Positions 44,846-52,719 of a stretch of DNA of 64,000 nt are shown here, one piece after another; the first letter of the stretch is position 1; every line of letters starts with the position of its first letter. The position numbers were made by a program, and so were the translations under genes. The notes under the pieces are model-generated. The model searched no databases. It was given only the letters and a program-made list of their open reading frames with translations, and was not told where the DNA came from. The stretch spans positions 186,001 through 250,000 of the forward strand of contig NZ_RDQF01000002.1 in the NCBI RefSeq assembly GCF_004114425.1, written 5' to 3'. This DNA comes from Bradyrhizobium vignae (lineage in GTDB: Bacteria; Pseudomonadota; Alphaproteobacteria; Rhizobiales; Xanthobacteraceae).

Positions 44846-45277
44846 TCACGCTATCTCCGCTTCCGCCTCCATATCCTCAACGTGCGCCGCCAGGTTTGAG
44901 AGTTCTTCGTCGAACTCTGTGATGTGCCGAAGCACCACCCGCAGGTCTTCTCGCAGGTCCGCCAGCTTTCGGGCGAGGCCGGCGCATTCCCACAGCCTTG
45001 CCGTTAATTCGGATAACCTTTCTGCCGAGCTCGTCCGCAAGAAAAATGGCAAGTCGTCCTTTATCTTTCGCGCCTCGAACCTCAAACTTCCGCTCTCTGC
45101 AATCACATCGAACAATTCTTCGATCTCATCGGGCAGCAGCGGACTTCTCTCGCAAGCTGCGATAGCTTGAGTAAGCTCCTGAATCAGCTGCGGAGTGCAT
45201 TTCTTGGCATTTTCTTGTCGCTCGGGCTCGGTATGCCTGTTCAGTCCGGCGAGGATACCATCGTAGCTCATCATCAT
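44846..45277 (-). CDS. Hypothetical helical protein
   Basis: 143 residues from the ATG at 45277, GGAG 5 nt upstream; the frame is open to 45325 without a ribosome site. The protein is acidic and almost entirely helical (QLIQELTQAIAACERS, IEELFDVIAESG, LRKLADLREDLRVVLRHITE-like, ending AAHVEDMEAEAEIA). Family not recognised. It has its own terminator. The gene-free stretch 45278-45922 next to it carries the GTCGCGGAC repeats. Confidence 0.62.
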   Translation of the reverse strand: MMMSYDGILAGLNRHTEPERQENAKKCTPQLIQELTQAIAACERSPLLPDEIEELFDVIAESGSLRFEARKIKDDLPFFLRTSSAERLSELTARLWECAGLARKLADLREDLRVVLRHITEFDEELSNLAAHVEDMEAEAEIA

Positions 45278-45763
45278 TTCTCCATTGTTTGCCGCGGCCG
45301 TACCGGCAGAGGCCACAACGGGCATTTACAAGATCGCAGAACTCTCTCGGGCTAGCCTAGCGATCCAGATACAAGCCCCACGTCACAATGAGCCCACTGC
45401 TCTCGTCCGGTCTTCTTTCTCACGCGGTCATGTTAATTCGTTGCCTGTTAGATAAGCCGCTCCCGGCTCAAGTGCCGCTCAGGCACGCCCGAGGTGCGCA
45501 AATCTGACGGCGACACTGATATCGACAAACGAACCATTAGCCGTCGAGGCCACGCATCACACACCAGCGGCGCGGCCCTTCCTGGCTAACAAGGGGCCGA
45601 ATCTACGAGCGTCGAAAGTGGATCGAGGCGTCGCATTGCGCATCGCTGCAGCAAATTAGGCTGGTGTTTATCGCCATGCTTACAGTTTACATTATACACT
45701 GCACCTCGACGGAACCCGGGCGTCGCTCTTGAGGGAAGTTGTATAGGCGAGGTCATCGATTTT

Positions 45764-45877
45764 CAGTCGCGGACAAGTCCGCCACTCCCTTCCTGTCCGC
45801 GACTGGTTTTTGCTGGCAGTCGCGATCTGAAAGCAGGGCTAAGCTATGCCATGTCTCGAATTACCTATGTCGCGGAC
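45764..45877. repeat. GTCGCGGAC repeats with a 12-bp hairpin (possible replication or partition site)
   Basis: CAGTCGCGGACA (45764-45775) and its perfect inverse TGTCCGCGACTG (45794-45805) can form a 12-bp stem with an 18-base loop. A further copy, GTCGCGGAC, stands at 45869-45877, and a partial CAGTCGCG at 45817-45824. The array is next to the 3' end of the initiator-like gene and near a ParB gene. It may be an origin or a centromere-like site; a terminator is less likely because no plus-strand gene precedes it. Confidence 0.6.
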
Positions 45878-45922
45878 TGAATCGATAAAGCTTTGTTTGC
45901 CGGCTTAGTAGGAATCGCTCCT

Positions 45923-46729
45923 TCAACGCACTTTCAGCGCTGGAAGAGATGGGTCGTCGCCATGCCGAATAATCCGGCCGAGGAAGCCCTGACGATCCAA
46001 CAGGATTGCGAGTTCCGCTTGATGGTGCACCGCTAGCTCGTCGTTATCGGTATCCGCGTTACCGCGCTCATCGGTGCATGGCCTCCGGTTCTCGAAACGA
46101 GCCTTGAACGTGTAGGTGGCGGTCCAGACCAGGTCTCTAACTTTGGTTCTTTGGGGGTTTACGAAAACGGGTCTTCGCGTATCCTCGTTCGCCGCGTAGT
46201 GCTTGCGGAAAGCAGCCTCAATTAGTCCTCTTCCGCCGCCTTGAGCAAGAAGGTAGAGGTGCGGGCGCCATTTCGGTGCCCGATCATCATCGAAATGCAA
46301 CAAGTTGTAGTCAAGGCCGCCTAGAATGATCGCTTGGCTGATTTGGCTGCGTGCAATCTGGTTACGCAAGCGATCCTTCAGCAGCTTCCAATTGAACTGG
46401 TGAATGTGTCCAATGTCGAAGAGGTCTGGAGGCACGATGCTCACCGTGAACCAGTAGTCAGGGTCGCGCGACATGTACGCCGCCAACGTCGACCCCCACC
46501 AGCGCCGGAAGGCGCGAAGACAGACCGGACAACCGGCTGAACGACACCTGAAAAAACCACACCCAGTAAGACGCTCGGCCAGAGCGCGGCCGGGCTCTCC
46601 AAAATCGGGAAGAGCTCTCACTAGCCTGCGACGCCGGACGTGAGCTTCACTCATCGTCTCGAACCTTTTCAGATGTTTTGCAGGATCGTAGTCTTCGTTG
46701 ATATCGAGAGAGTAGAAGTTGAATTTCAT
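45923..46729 (-). CDS. Replication-initiator-like protein
   Basis: 268 residues from the ATG at 46729 (GGAAG upstream); ATGs at 46741 and 46786 are alternatives. A cysteine cluster (TGCGFFRCRSAGCPVCLRAF near residue 75) precedes WFTVSIVPPDLFDIGHIHQF. Then come IILGGLDYNLL and APKWRPHLYLLAQG, a W-x-PHhhh motif resembling the metal-binding strand of HUH-type Rep/relaxase proteins. I recall similar proteins beside ParB and HTH genes on alphaproteobacterial islands. The catalytic Tyr is not obvious, so the assignment is tentative. Confidence 0.55.
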   Translation of the reverse strand: MKFNFYSLDINEDYDPAKHLKRFETMSEAHVRRRRLVRALPDFGEPGRALAERLTGCGFFRCRSAGCPVCLRAFRRWWGSTLAAYMSRDPDYWFTVSIVPPDLFDIGHIHQFNWKLLKDRLRNQIARSQISQAIILGGLDYNLLHFDDDRAPKWRPHLYLLAQGGGRGLIEAAFRKHYAANEDTRRPVFVNPQRTKVRDLVWTATYTFKARFENRRPCTDERGNADTDNDELAVHHQAELAILLDRQGFLGRIIRHGDDPSLPALKVR

Positions 46730-46843
46730 TGGGGCTTCCATAGATGCCATGCCCATAGTCACAGTTGCGCAGCGCGATCGACGCACGTGCGGGGCACTGT
46801 CGGCAGGGACCTGAGTTTTGTGCGAACCGAAACACTAATTAGA

Positions 46844-47986
46844 TCAGTCGCTTTCGTCCTCGTGCAGTTCGATTACCTCCTGGACGTCAATGGTCGGCGC
46901 ACCGCCAACTTTTATTCGCGCGTATCCAAAAATCCCGACCTCAGATCCGTCGGCGAGGCCAGCGATTTTTGCGCGAAGCGCCTGGGGGATGTCGAACGCG
47001 ACCTGTGTATCTGGTTCGGCGTCTATTCCAGACCGATTGCGAGATCTCATGTCCCGCGGAGTTGCCTGTCCCTCCTCCTCTCCACTGTCTCCACGCGACA
47101 CCGCCGGTTTTCTGAGCGGCTGCCTTTGTGCAGCAGCTGCAACTGACTGCTCGGCATTTCCGCAGGATGCTTCGGATCGTTCGAGATCGTGATGCGTGGA
47201 TGATGGCTGGCTCCGGACGGCCGGGTTGGTTTCGGCGACTACACTCGACGCCGGCGAAGGAGGTGGATCAGACCGCGGTTCATCCGATGGTTCTGGGACT
47301 TTGTTCATCAGCCTAGTGAGGGTATGAACTTGTGCGACAAAGTCTTCACCCGAGGCGGCGACCTCAAGCAGAAGGGTTTGGTTGTCCTCCTGTTTATAGT
47401 TGCGGATCGCTTTTTGAACGCCTGGAAGGATCTTTGCGATCTTACACGACCTCGCAATCTGGTCCGGTGAAACACCCAGCTCTCGGGCCGTTTTGGCATA
47501 GAATTTTTCCTTCGGTTGGCGACCACCGCGAGGTGCCGCATTTTGCGGCACCTTCAGCGCAATGTATTGAACCGTCGCGTAATCGCTTAAGGCACGGTCC
47601 AAAGCAGTGAGCCGCAGCCGCCGGTGACAGTTGCTTATCGCCTCGCACGCTTTGGCTTCCTCTTCGGTCGTCACATCCAACACGGATACCGACACATCTG
47701 CTTGGCCGAGCTCCTTCAAAGCCGCAAGCCTGTTGAGCCCATCCACGAGCATGTAGCCACCATCCAACGTCCGACGAACCAAAATGGGCGTTGTCTGCCT
47801 GATTTCTCGAATGGAGGTTTTCAACTGCGCGACGAGCTTGGGGTCCTCGGGTATGAGGCGTTCGCCGATCGTGATGTCGGCGATCGCTAACTTGATCACC
47901 GTTCCTGCGCGTGCGGTCTGCTTGAGGGTCAGCAGAGGCCGCTTGACCGCATCATCTTTCTTCAGAACGAGAAAGCCTTCAGCCAC
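46844..47986 (-). CDS. ParB-like nuclease-domain protein
   Basis: 380 residues from a GTG at 47986 with GGGAGAA 5 nt upstream; the ATG at 48046 would overlap the HTH gene by 68 bp. The N-terminal ParB domain (residues ~40-130) has IRQTTPILVRRTLDGGYMLVDGLNRLAALKELG, the GxxR/CTP-type loop region. An HTH follows (KTARELGVSPDQIARSCKIAKIL). A long disordered, charged middle (residues ~220-310) and a small C-terminal domain complete it. It likely helps partition or control the element. Its start overlaps the HTH stop by 8 bp. Confidence 0.83.
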   Translation of the reverse strand: MAEGFLVLKKDDAVKRPLLTLKQTARAGTVIKLAIADITIGERLIPEDPKLVAQLKTSIREIRQTTPILVRRTLDGGYMLVDGLNRLAALKELGQADVSVSVLDVTTEEEAKACEAISNCHRRLRLTALDRALSDYATVQYIALKVPQNAAPRGGRQPKEKFYAKTARELGVSPDQIARSCKIAKILPGVQKAIRNYKQEDNQTLLLEVAASGEDFVAQVHTLTRLMNKVPEPSDEPRSDPPPSPASSVVAETNPAVRSQPSSTHHDLERSEASCGNAEQSVAAAAQRQPLRKPAVSRGDSGEEEGQATPRDMRSRNRSGIDAEPDTQVAFDIPQALRAKIAGLADGSEVGIFGYARIKVGGAPTIDVQEVIELHEDESD

Positions 47987-48182
47987 GATTTTCTCCCAAG
48001 CTGTCGCGGCCGGAATTGCGCTCGATGCTTTGGATGAATGCATCAAGGGATTTTGCGGAGATCAGGGTTCGGCGACCGATCTTGAGAATGGCCAGGTCAC
48101 CTTGACCAATCAGTGCGTAGATGGTCGTGCGTCCAATGCTCAAGAGGCTGCACGCTTCTTGGATGCTATAAGCAAGCTTCAT
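47979..48182 (-). CDS. AlpA/excisionase-type HTH protein
   Basis: 67 residues with a MerR-like HTH_17: YSIQEACSLLSIGRTTIYALIGQGDLAILKIGRRTLISAKSLDAFI. Such small proteins act as excisionases or as activators of integrase and maintenance genes on islands. It is coupled to the ParB-like gene. No integrase gene is within the window. Confidence 0.86.
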   Translation of the reverse strand: MKLAYSIQEACSLLSIGRTTIYALIGQGDLAILKIGRRTLISAKSLDAFIQSIERNSGRDSLGENRG

Positions 48183-48255
48183 AGTGTTAGTCCCGACAGA
48201 GATGTGCGCGGAACTAAATCACTCGAAAGGTCGTGCCCTCAACGCCCGATACGGC

Positions 48256-48981
48256 TCAACTGGGCTCACGAGGCGACTTGAAGTTCGACTGCTCGTCTTG
48301 CATCTCGCTCAGCGCCCGTTTGATCGTGGCCGGCGAGCATCTGTCCGCGCCCTCGTATCCATTGTTGGCGAGCCATTCCCGAATTCGCCGGTCGCGGAGT
48401 TTGGCTGCCAGCGATCGTGGCGGATAGCCGCCCCAAAGCGCGTAACATGCTTTCTTTACACCATCGCGTTGCTTGGGTCTGTTGGACGGAAACAGGAGCT
48501 GTTCCCTAACCCAGGCATCAAAGGTGGCCCGCGGTACAAGCGCATACTGCAGCTGCGCATAGAAACGCGCGCCATCGGCGCCGCGCACGCCATAGTTACC
48601 TTTTTCGAGGAAATCGCTGGCGAGCCGGTCTGTTGGCGTCCACGGCAGCCAGTCCTCTGGAATCAATGGCAACAGCTTGCCATCCCCAGCAGGGTCTCTG
48701 ACAAACGCGGCCAGGTGCCCCTCTTCCAGTTGCAGTCGAAGAAACAGAGCCGCTTTTTGAAAATTGTGCCAGGCCTCAGCGGTGTCCTCGGTTAGCCAAG
48801 TTCTGACCGAAGAGCGACGCTCACTGCGCACAACATCGTCATTCGGCGCGGCTTGACCATCCAGCAAGGCTCCAAGCTCGTTGGCAGCCCGCCAATGTCC
48901 CGTCAAAGGTGGTTCGTGGCTAACGATGATGCTCTCAAGTTCAAGCAGTGCGTCGGCCAAAGTTATTAGCTCGTCAACCAC
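48256..48981 (-). CDS. Hypothetical island protein
   Basis: 241 residues from a GTG at 48981. AGGAGG lies 5 nt upstream but within a short hairpin (48986-49000). The sequence has regions LADALLELESIIVSHEPPLTGHWRAANELGALL, WLPWTPTDRLASDFLEKGNYG and SLAAKLRDRRIREWLANNGYEGADRCSPATIKRAL; the last looks like a primase/Rep-associated winged helix. Family unnamed to me. Probably the first gene of the HTH-ParB-initiator unit. Confidence 0.68.
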   Translation of the reverse strand: MVDELITLADALLELESIIVSHEPPLTGHWRAANELGALLDGQAAPNDDVVRSERRSSVRTWLTEDTAEAWHNFQKAALFLRLQLEEGHLAAFVRDPAGDGKLLPLIPEDWLPWTPTDRLASDFLEKGNYGVRGADGARFYAQLQYALVPRATFDAWVREQLLFPSNRPKQRDGVKKACYALWGGYPPRSLAAKLRDRRIREWLANNGYEGADRCSPATIKRALSEMQDEQSNFKSPREPS

Positions 48982-48985
48982 ACGA

Positions 48986-49000
48986 TCCTCCTTCGGAGGA
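48986..49000 (-). promoter_or_regulatory. Hairpin containing the ribosome-binding site
   Basis: On the minus strand TCCTCC-GAA-GGAGGA forms a perfect 6-bp stem whose 3' arm is the Shine-Dalgarno sequence of the GTG at 48981. It could limit translation initiation of that gene. Confidence 0.45.
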
Positions 49001-49130
49001 GTCTCGAAAACTCGACCGGATGCCGCAATGATGGAGAATTCCGTGGTGTCTATCGGCTAATTGACTTGAAGAAAAGTTGAAGAAGGCGGTCAAAGACAGC
49101 CTTTTACAAGCTCTAAGTTGTTGATTTAGT

Positions 49131-49205
49131 TGGCGCTCCCTAGGGGAATCGAACCCCTGTTTCAGCCTTGAGAGGGCCGCGTCCTAACCGCTAGACGAAG
49201 GGAGC
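49131..49205 (-). tRNA. tRNA-Glu (anticodon CTC)
   Basis: Complete cloverleaf on the minus strand: acceptor GCTCCCT/AGGGAGC, D-arm with AGCGGTTAGGA, anticodon loop CTCTCAA (anticodon CTC, reads GAG), T-arm GGTTCGATTCC, and an encoded CCA end. The 3' end faces the accessory region, so this gene is the probable attachment site of the island. A duplicate of its 3' end was not found in the window. Confidence 0.95.
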
Positions 49206-49422
49206 GTGAGGGGTACGACATAGCCGCGAATTCCGCCGGCGGCAAGGTGAGATTCACGGGTTTCAAACGGCTTCGGCAACGCCGTCCTGGCGAAAACCCG
49301 GGGCCCAAAGGCAAATCGGAGCTGACGGGATTCGTTAACTGAACCCTGCGGCTTTGGGTGCCGAGTTGCGCTTCGCTTGTCCGGGACCACAGCGGAGTTA
49401 TGCGTCGCGACTGCGGCCCACC

Positions 49423-49767
49423 TCACGGCTCATTGGCAAATTTCAGCTTCCCGGCCGGCTTCAAGGTGTGGGCATCGAAGGTGCGGATCTCGATGATCCC
49501 GCCGACATCCAGCGTGACCACGAGGCGGTCGCCGGCGACGCCGGTCGAGACGATCCTGGCGCCCTTGGGCAGGGTGGCGGTGACGTCGCTGGCCGCTTCG
49601 ACCGCCCTTCCCTCGGACTTGAAAAGGCGGTAGCCCACCGCGATCACCACGGCGCAGATCGCCAGCGCCGTGGTCAACCCCGCGATCAGCATCATCCGCC
49701 GCACCCGCGCGAACAACGCGGCCTGCTCGGGGGTCGGCTCGGGAACAGCGGTATCAGACGTCGTCAT
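49423..49767 (-). CDS. Small membrane-anchored protein
   Basis: 114 residues. A short cytosolic N-terminus (TPEQAALFARVRRM), one membrane helix (LIAGLTTALAICAVVIAVGYRLF, residues ~27-50) and a periplasmic beta-rich C-terminal part (GDRLVVTLDVGGIIEIRTFD). Function unknown; I recall homologues beside the pseudouridine synthase in Bradyrhizobium. Its start codon overlaps the divergent start of that gene (CATG at 49765-49768). Confidence 0.75.
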   Translation of the reverse strand: MTTSDTAVPEPTPEQAALFARVRRMMLIAGLTTALAICAVVIAVGYRLFKSEGRAVEAASDVTATLPKGARIVSTGVAGDRLVVTLDVGGIIEIRTFDAHTLKPAGKLKFANEP

Positions 49768-50773
49768 GGAAAGCTCTGGGTCAGCGCAAAGGTTGGAGGT
49801 CGTGGTCGCCGGCGATGAGGGCTCGGCGCGGCTCGACCGCGTGCTGGCGGCGCGCCTGCCGGAGCTGTCGCGATCGAGGCTGAAAGCCCTGATCCTGGCG
49901 GGCGCAGTGCACCTGAAGGCCTCCGCGGTCCGCGACCCCGCTTATCACGTCGCATCCGGCGATACGATCATAATCGACGTGCCGGAGGCGGTGCCTGCGG
50001 AGCCCAAGGGGGAGGACATCGCCCTCGATATCGTGTTCGAGGACGACGACATCGTCGTCCTCAACAAGCCCAAGGGGCTGGTGGTGCACCCCGCGGCCGG
50101 CCACGAGACCGGCACCCTTGTGAACGCGCTGATCGCCCATTGCGGCGCCTCGCTGTCGGGCATCGGCGGGGTGCGCCGGCCCGGCATCGTGCACCGGCTC
50201 GACAAGGACACGACGGGGCTGATGGTGGTCGCCAAGAACGACCTTGCCCATGCCTCACTGACCGCCCAATTCGCCGATCACGGCCGCACCGGCGCGATGC
50301 GCCGCGGCTACATGGCCTTCGCCTGGGGCGTTCCGAACCGGCACCGCGGCACCGTCGATGCGCCGATCGACCGCCATCCGCACGCGCGCGAGAAGATGGC
50401 GGTGCGCCAAGGCGGCCGCGAGGCGGTGACGCACTGGGAGATTCTTGAGAGCTTCAATGGACGCGACGGCAAGGGCGTCGCCGCCCTGCTCGCCTGCGAG
50501 CTCGAGACCGGCCGCACCCATCAGATCCGCGTCCACCTTGCCCATATCGGCCACCCGCTGATGGGCGATGCCGTCTATGGCCCGCATTTCAAGACCAAAG
50601 CCAACCAGCTCGGCCCCGAGTCGCAAGCCGCGTTGGCGGCGCTTGGGCGACAGGCCTTACATGCTTACCTGCTGGTATTGGAGCACCCGAGGACAGGAGA
50701 ACTTCTGCACTGGGAAGCGCCTCTGCCGGAGGATTTGCTTCTCCTTCAAAGCGCCCTCAAAGCGGCGCTATGA
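49766..50773 (+). CDS. RluA/RluD-family pseudouridine synthase
   Basis: 335 residues from the ATG at 49766. N-terminal S4 RNA-binding domain (ARLDRVLAARLPELSRSRLKALILAGAV) and catalytic domain with DDDIVVLNKPKGLVVHP and the active-site block GIVHRLDKDTTGLMVVAKN (catalytic Asp). ETGRTHQIRVHLAHIGHPLMGD follows. It isomerises uridines in 23S rRNA, as RluD does in helix 69. It lies just upstream of rpoH, a common alphaproteobacterial order. Confidence 0.9.
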   Translation: MESSGSAQRLEVVVAGDEGSARLDRVLAARLPELSRSRLKALILAGAVHLKASAVRDPAYHVASGDTIIIDVPEAVPAEPKGEDIALDIVFEDDDIVVLNKPKGLVVHPAAGHETGTLVNALIAHCGASLSGIGGVRRPGIVHRLDKDTTGLMVVAKNDLAHASLTAQFADHGRTGAMRRGYMAFAWGVPNRHRGTVDAPIDRHPHAREKMAVRQGGREAVTHWEILESFNGRDGKGVAALLACELETGRTHQIRVHLAHIGHPLMGDAVYGPHFKTKANQLGPESQAALAALGRQALHAYLLVLEHPRTGELLHWEAPLPEDLLLLQSALKAAL

Positions 50774-50990
50774 CGCAGGCCGCTTCAGAAAGTCTTTACA
50801 TTACAAAAAGTTATAGCTGCCACACGGGGACGTGACGTCAGCAATCCTTCCCTTTCCGCCCCCCGATGGGGTATATTGCCCCTGCGTTGAAATGATCAAC
50901 GCGGAACATCGCAGCTACGGCCGGCTTTAACACAGCGGTCGTCTGCCTGGCCCGCCGCTATCGGGGGCCTGAACCTTTGGAGGGCGCACT

Positions 50991-51890
50991 ATGGCCCGTA
51001 CCGCTGCTTTGCCGGTCCTCAATGGAGAATCCGGCCTTTCTCGCTACCTCGCCGAGATCCGCAAGTTTCCGATGCTGGAACCCCAGCAGGAATACATGCT
51101 CGCCAAGCGTTGGCGCGAGCATGACGATCGCGACGCGGCACACCAACTCGTCACCAGCCACCTCCGCCTCGTGGCCAAGATCGCCATGGGCTATCGCGGC
51201 TATGGCCTGCCGATCTCCGAGGTCGTCTCGGAAGGCAATGTCGGCCTGATGCAGGCGGTGAAGCGTTTCGAACCCGAGAAGGGGTTCCGTCTCGCCACCT
51301 ACGCCATGTGGTGGATCAAGGCGTCGATTCAAGAGTACATCCTGCGTTCCTGGTCGCTCGTGAAGATGGGCACTACCGCGAACCAGAAGAAGCTGTTCTT
51401 CAACCTGCGCAAGGCGAAGAGCAAGATCAACGCGCTGGACGAAGGCGATCTCCGCCCCGACCAGGTGCAGATGATCGCCAAGCGCCTCGGCGTCACCGAT
51501 CAGGACGTGATCGACATGAACCGCCGCCTCGGTGGCGACGCGTCGCTCAACGCGCCGATCCGCGACGACGGCGAAGCCGGCGAATGGCAGGACTGGCTGG
51601 TCGACAACACGCCCAACCAGGAAGCCATGATGGCGGAGCACGAGGAGTATGATCATCGCCGTGACGCGCTGAACGGCGCCATGGGCGTGCTCAACCCGCG
51701 CGAACGCCGCATCTTCGAGGCCCGCCGCCTCGCCGATGAGCCGATGACGCTGGAGGACCTCGCCGCCGAGTTCGGCGTGTCGCGCGAACGCGTCCGCCAG
51801 ATCGAGGTCCGCGCCTTCGAGAAGGTGCAGTCCGCGGTCAAGGGCACGATCGCGAAGCAGGAACAGGCTGCGCTGGAAGCCGCGCACTGA
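50991..51890 (+). CDS. rpoH: RNA polymerase heat-shock sigma factor RpoH
   Basis: 299 residues. Region 2: SHLRLVAKIAMGYRGYGLPISEVVSEGNVGLMQAVKRFEPEKGFRLATYAMWWIKASIQEYILRSW. The RpoH box is NQKKLFFNLRKAKSKI near residue 130, which marks sigma-32 over other sigma-70s. Region 4: TLEDLAAEFGVSRERVRQIEVRAFEKV. It directs heat-shock promoters. A 217-bp leader separates it from the pseudouridine synthase, so it has its own promoter. A strong terminator follows. Confidence 0.96.
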   Translation: MARTAALPVLNGESGLSRYLAEIRKFPMLEPQQEYMLAKRWREHDDRDAAHQLVTSHLRLVAKIAMGYRGYGLPISEVVSEGNVGLMQAVKRFEPEKGFRLATYAMWWIKASIQEYILRSWSLVKMGTTANQKKLFFNLRKAKSKINALDEGDLRPDQVQMIAKRLGVTDQDVIDMNRRLGGDASLNAPIRDDGEAGEWQDWLVDNTPNQEAMMAEHEEYDHRRDALNGAMGVLNPRERRIFEARRLADEPMTLEDLAAEFGVSRERVRQIEVRAFEKVQSAVKGTIAKQEQAALEAAH

Positions 51891-51931
51891 ACGACGGCCC
51901 AGCGCCAGAGATTGGCGGATCGAAAGAGACG

Positions 51932-51959
51932 AAAAGCCGGCGGCAACGCCGGCTTTTTT
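51932..51959 (+). terminator. Intrinsic terminator of rpoH
   Basis: AAAAGCCGGC-GGCAAC-GCCGGCTTTT: perfect 10-bp stem, six-base loop, followed by T residues, about 40 bp after the rpoH stop. Confidence 0.9.
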
Positions 51960-52057
51960 GTTTTGGACTTGAGAGGATCAATGCTCCATGCTCGCTGCAG
52001 GAGACGTATGCGCCCAGATGTTGCTTACCTTGAGCGCACCGCCGACGCCGTACTAAC

Positions 52058-52684
52058 TCACTCTCCCCATTCCCTTGCCAGCGTCGCGAGCGTGCAGCCT
52101 TCGCAATAGCGCGCGTCCTTGTAGTCGATCCAGTTGTGCGCATAGACGCGACCAGCCGGGATGTCGTAGCGCGCGCGCAGCACCTTGACGAGGATCTTCC
52201 AGGCCGCGACCTGTGCTTCGGTCGGGGCCGCCGTCACGTCGGGATAGTTGCCGGCGAACTCGACGCCGATCGAATTGTCGCGCACGACCTGACGATAGGT
52301 CGGCCTGTTGTCGATGTATTTGTTGTCGTTGCGGTTGGCGCCGTCGCCATGGGTCGGCACCAGGTTTTCGGCGACCGCCCAATAGACCGTGCCGTCGGTC
52401 TCGACCCAGATCGTGACGCCGCGCCGCGTCGGGTTCTTCGCCTGCGCTTGCGCGCCGCCGCGCGCCGAGCCCGCTGGTCCCTCGGTCTGGTGCACGATGA
52501 TGTTGCGCCAGGCTCTTGCGTTGCGGACGTCGCCCCATGGCGCCAGCCAGACGATCTTCAAGCCGGGGATGTCGGGCGTGCCGGAGGCGCGCGCGAGTTT
52601 TGCGAGCTCGGCGTCGGCTGCAACGGCTGGTGCGGTCAAGAAGAGTGCGGCGAGGAGGAACGCGAGCAGGCGGGACATCATCAT
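52058..52684 (-). CDS. N-acetylmuramoyl-L-alanine amidase (Amidase_2)
   Basis: 208 residues with a signal peptide (SRLLAFLLAALFLTAPAVAA), hence periplasmic. Amidase_2 landmarks: WRNIIVHQTEGPAGSA with the zinc His, TIWVETDGTVYWAVAENLVPTHGDGAN, NSIGVEFAGNYPD with the catalytic Glu, and GRVYAHNWIDYKDARYC for the second metal site. It cleaves the amide between muramic acid and the peptide stem of peptidoglycan. Three consecutive Met codons make the exact start uncertain by up to two residues. Confidence 0.88.
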   Translation of the reverse strand: MMMSRLLAFLLAALFLTAPAVAADAELAKLARASGTPDIPGLKIVWLAPWGDVRNARAWRNIIVHQTEGPAGSARGGAQAQAKNPTRRGVTIWVETDGTVYWAVAENLVPTHGDGANRNDNKYIDNRPTYRQVVRDNSIGVEFAGNYPDVTAAPTEAQVAAWKILVKVLRARYDIPAGRVYAHNWIDYKDARYCEGCTLATLAREWGE

Positions 52685-52719
52685 GCGGGTCCAATGACGG
52701 ACCCCAATCGTAGCAGGCT

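Noticed and set aside
45764..45810. Intrinsic terminator at the 12-bp hairpin
   Set aside because: The T-run lies on the plus side only, where no gene ends; repeat copies nearby favour a protein-binding or origin function.
49131..49205. A second attachment site (direct repeat of the tRNA 3' end) inside the window
   Set aside because: I looked for another copy of CTCCCTAGGGGAATCG in the left part and found none by eye.
50958..51887. A 309-codon open frame antisense to rpoH
   Set aside because: Shadow of rpoH; rpoH itself has all sigma-32 motifs.
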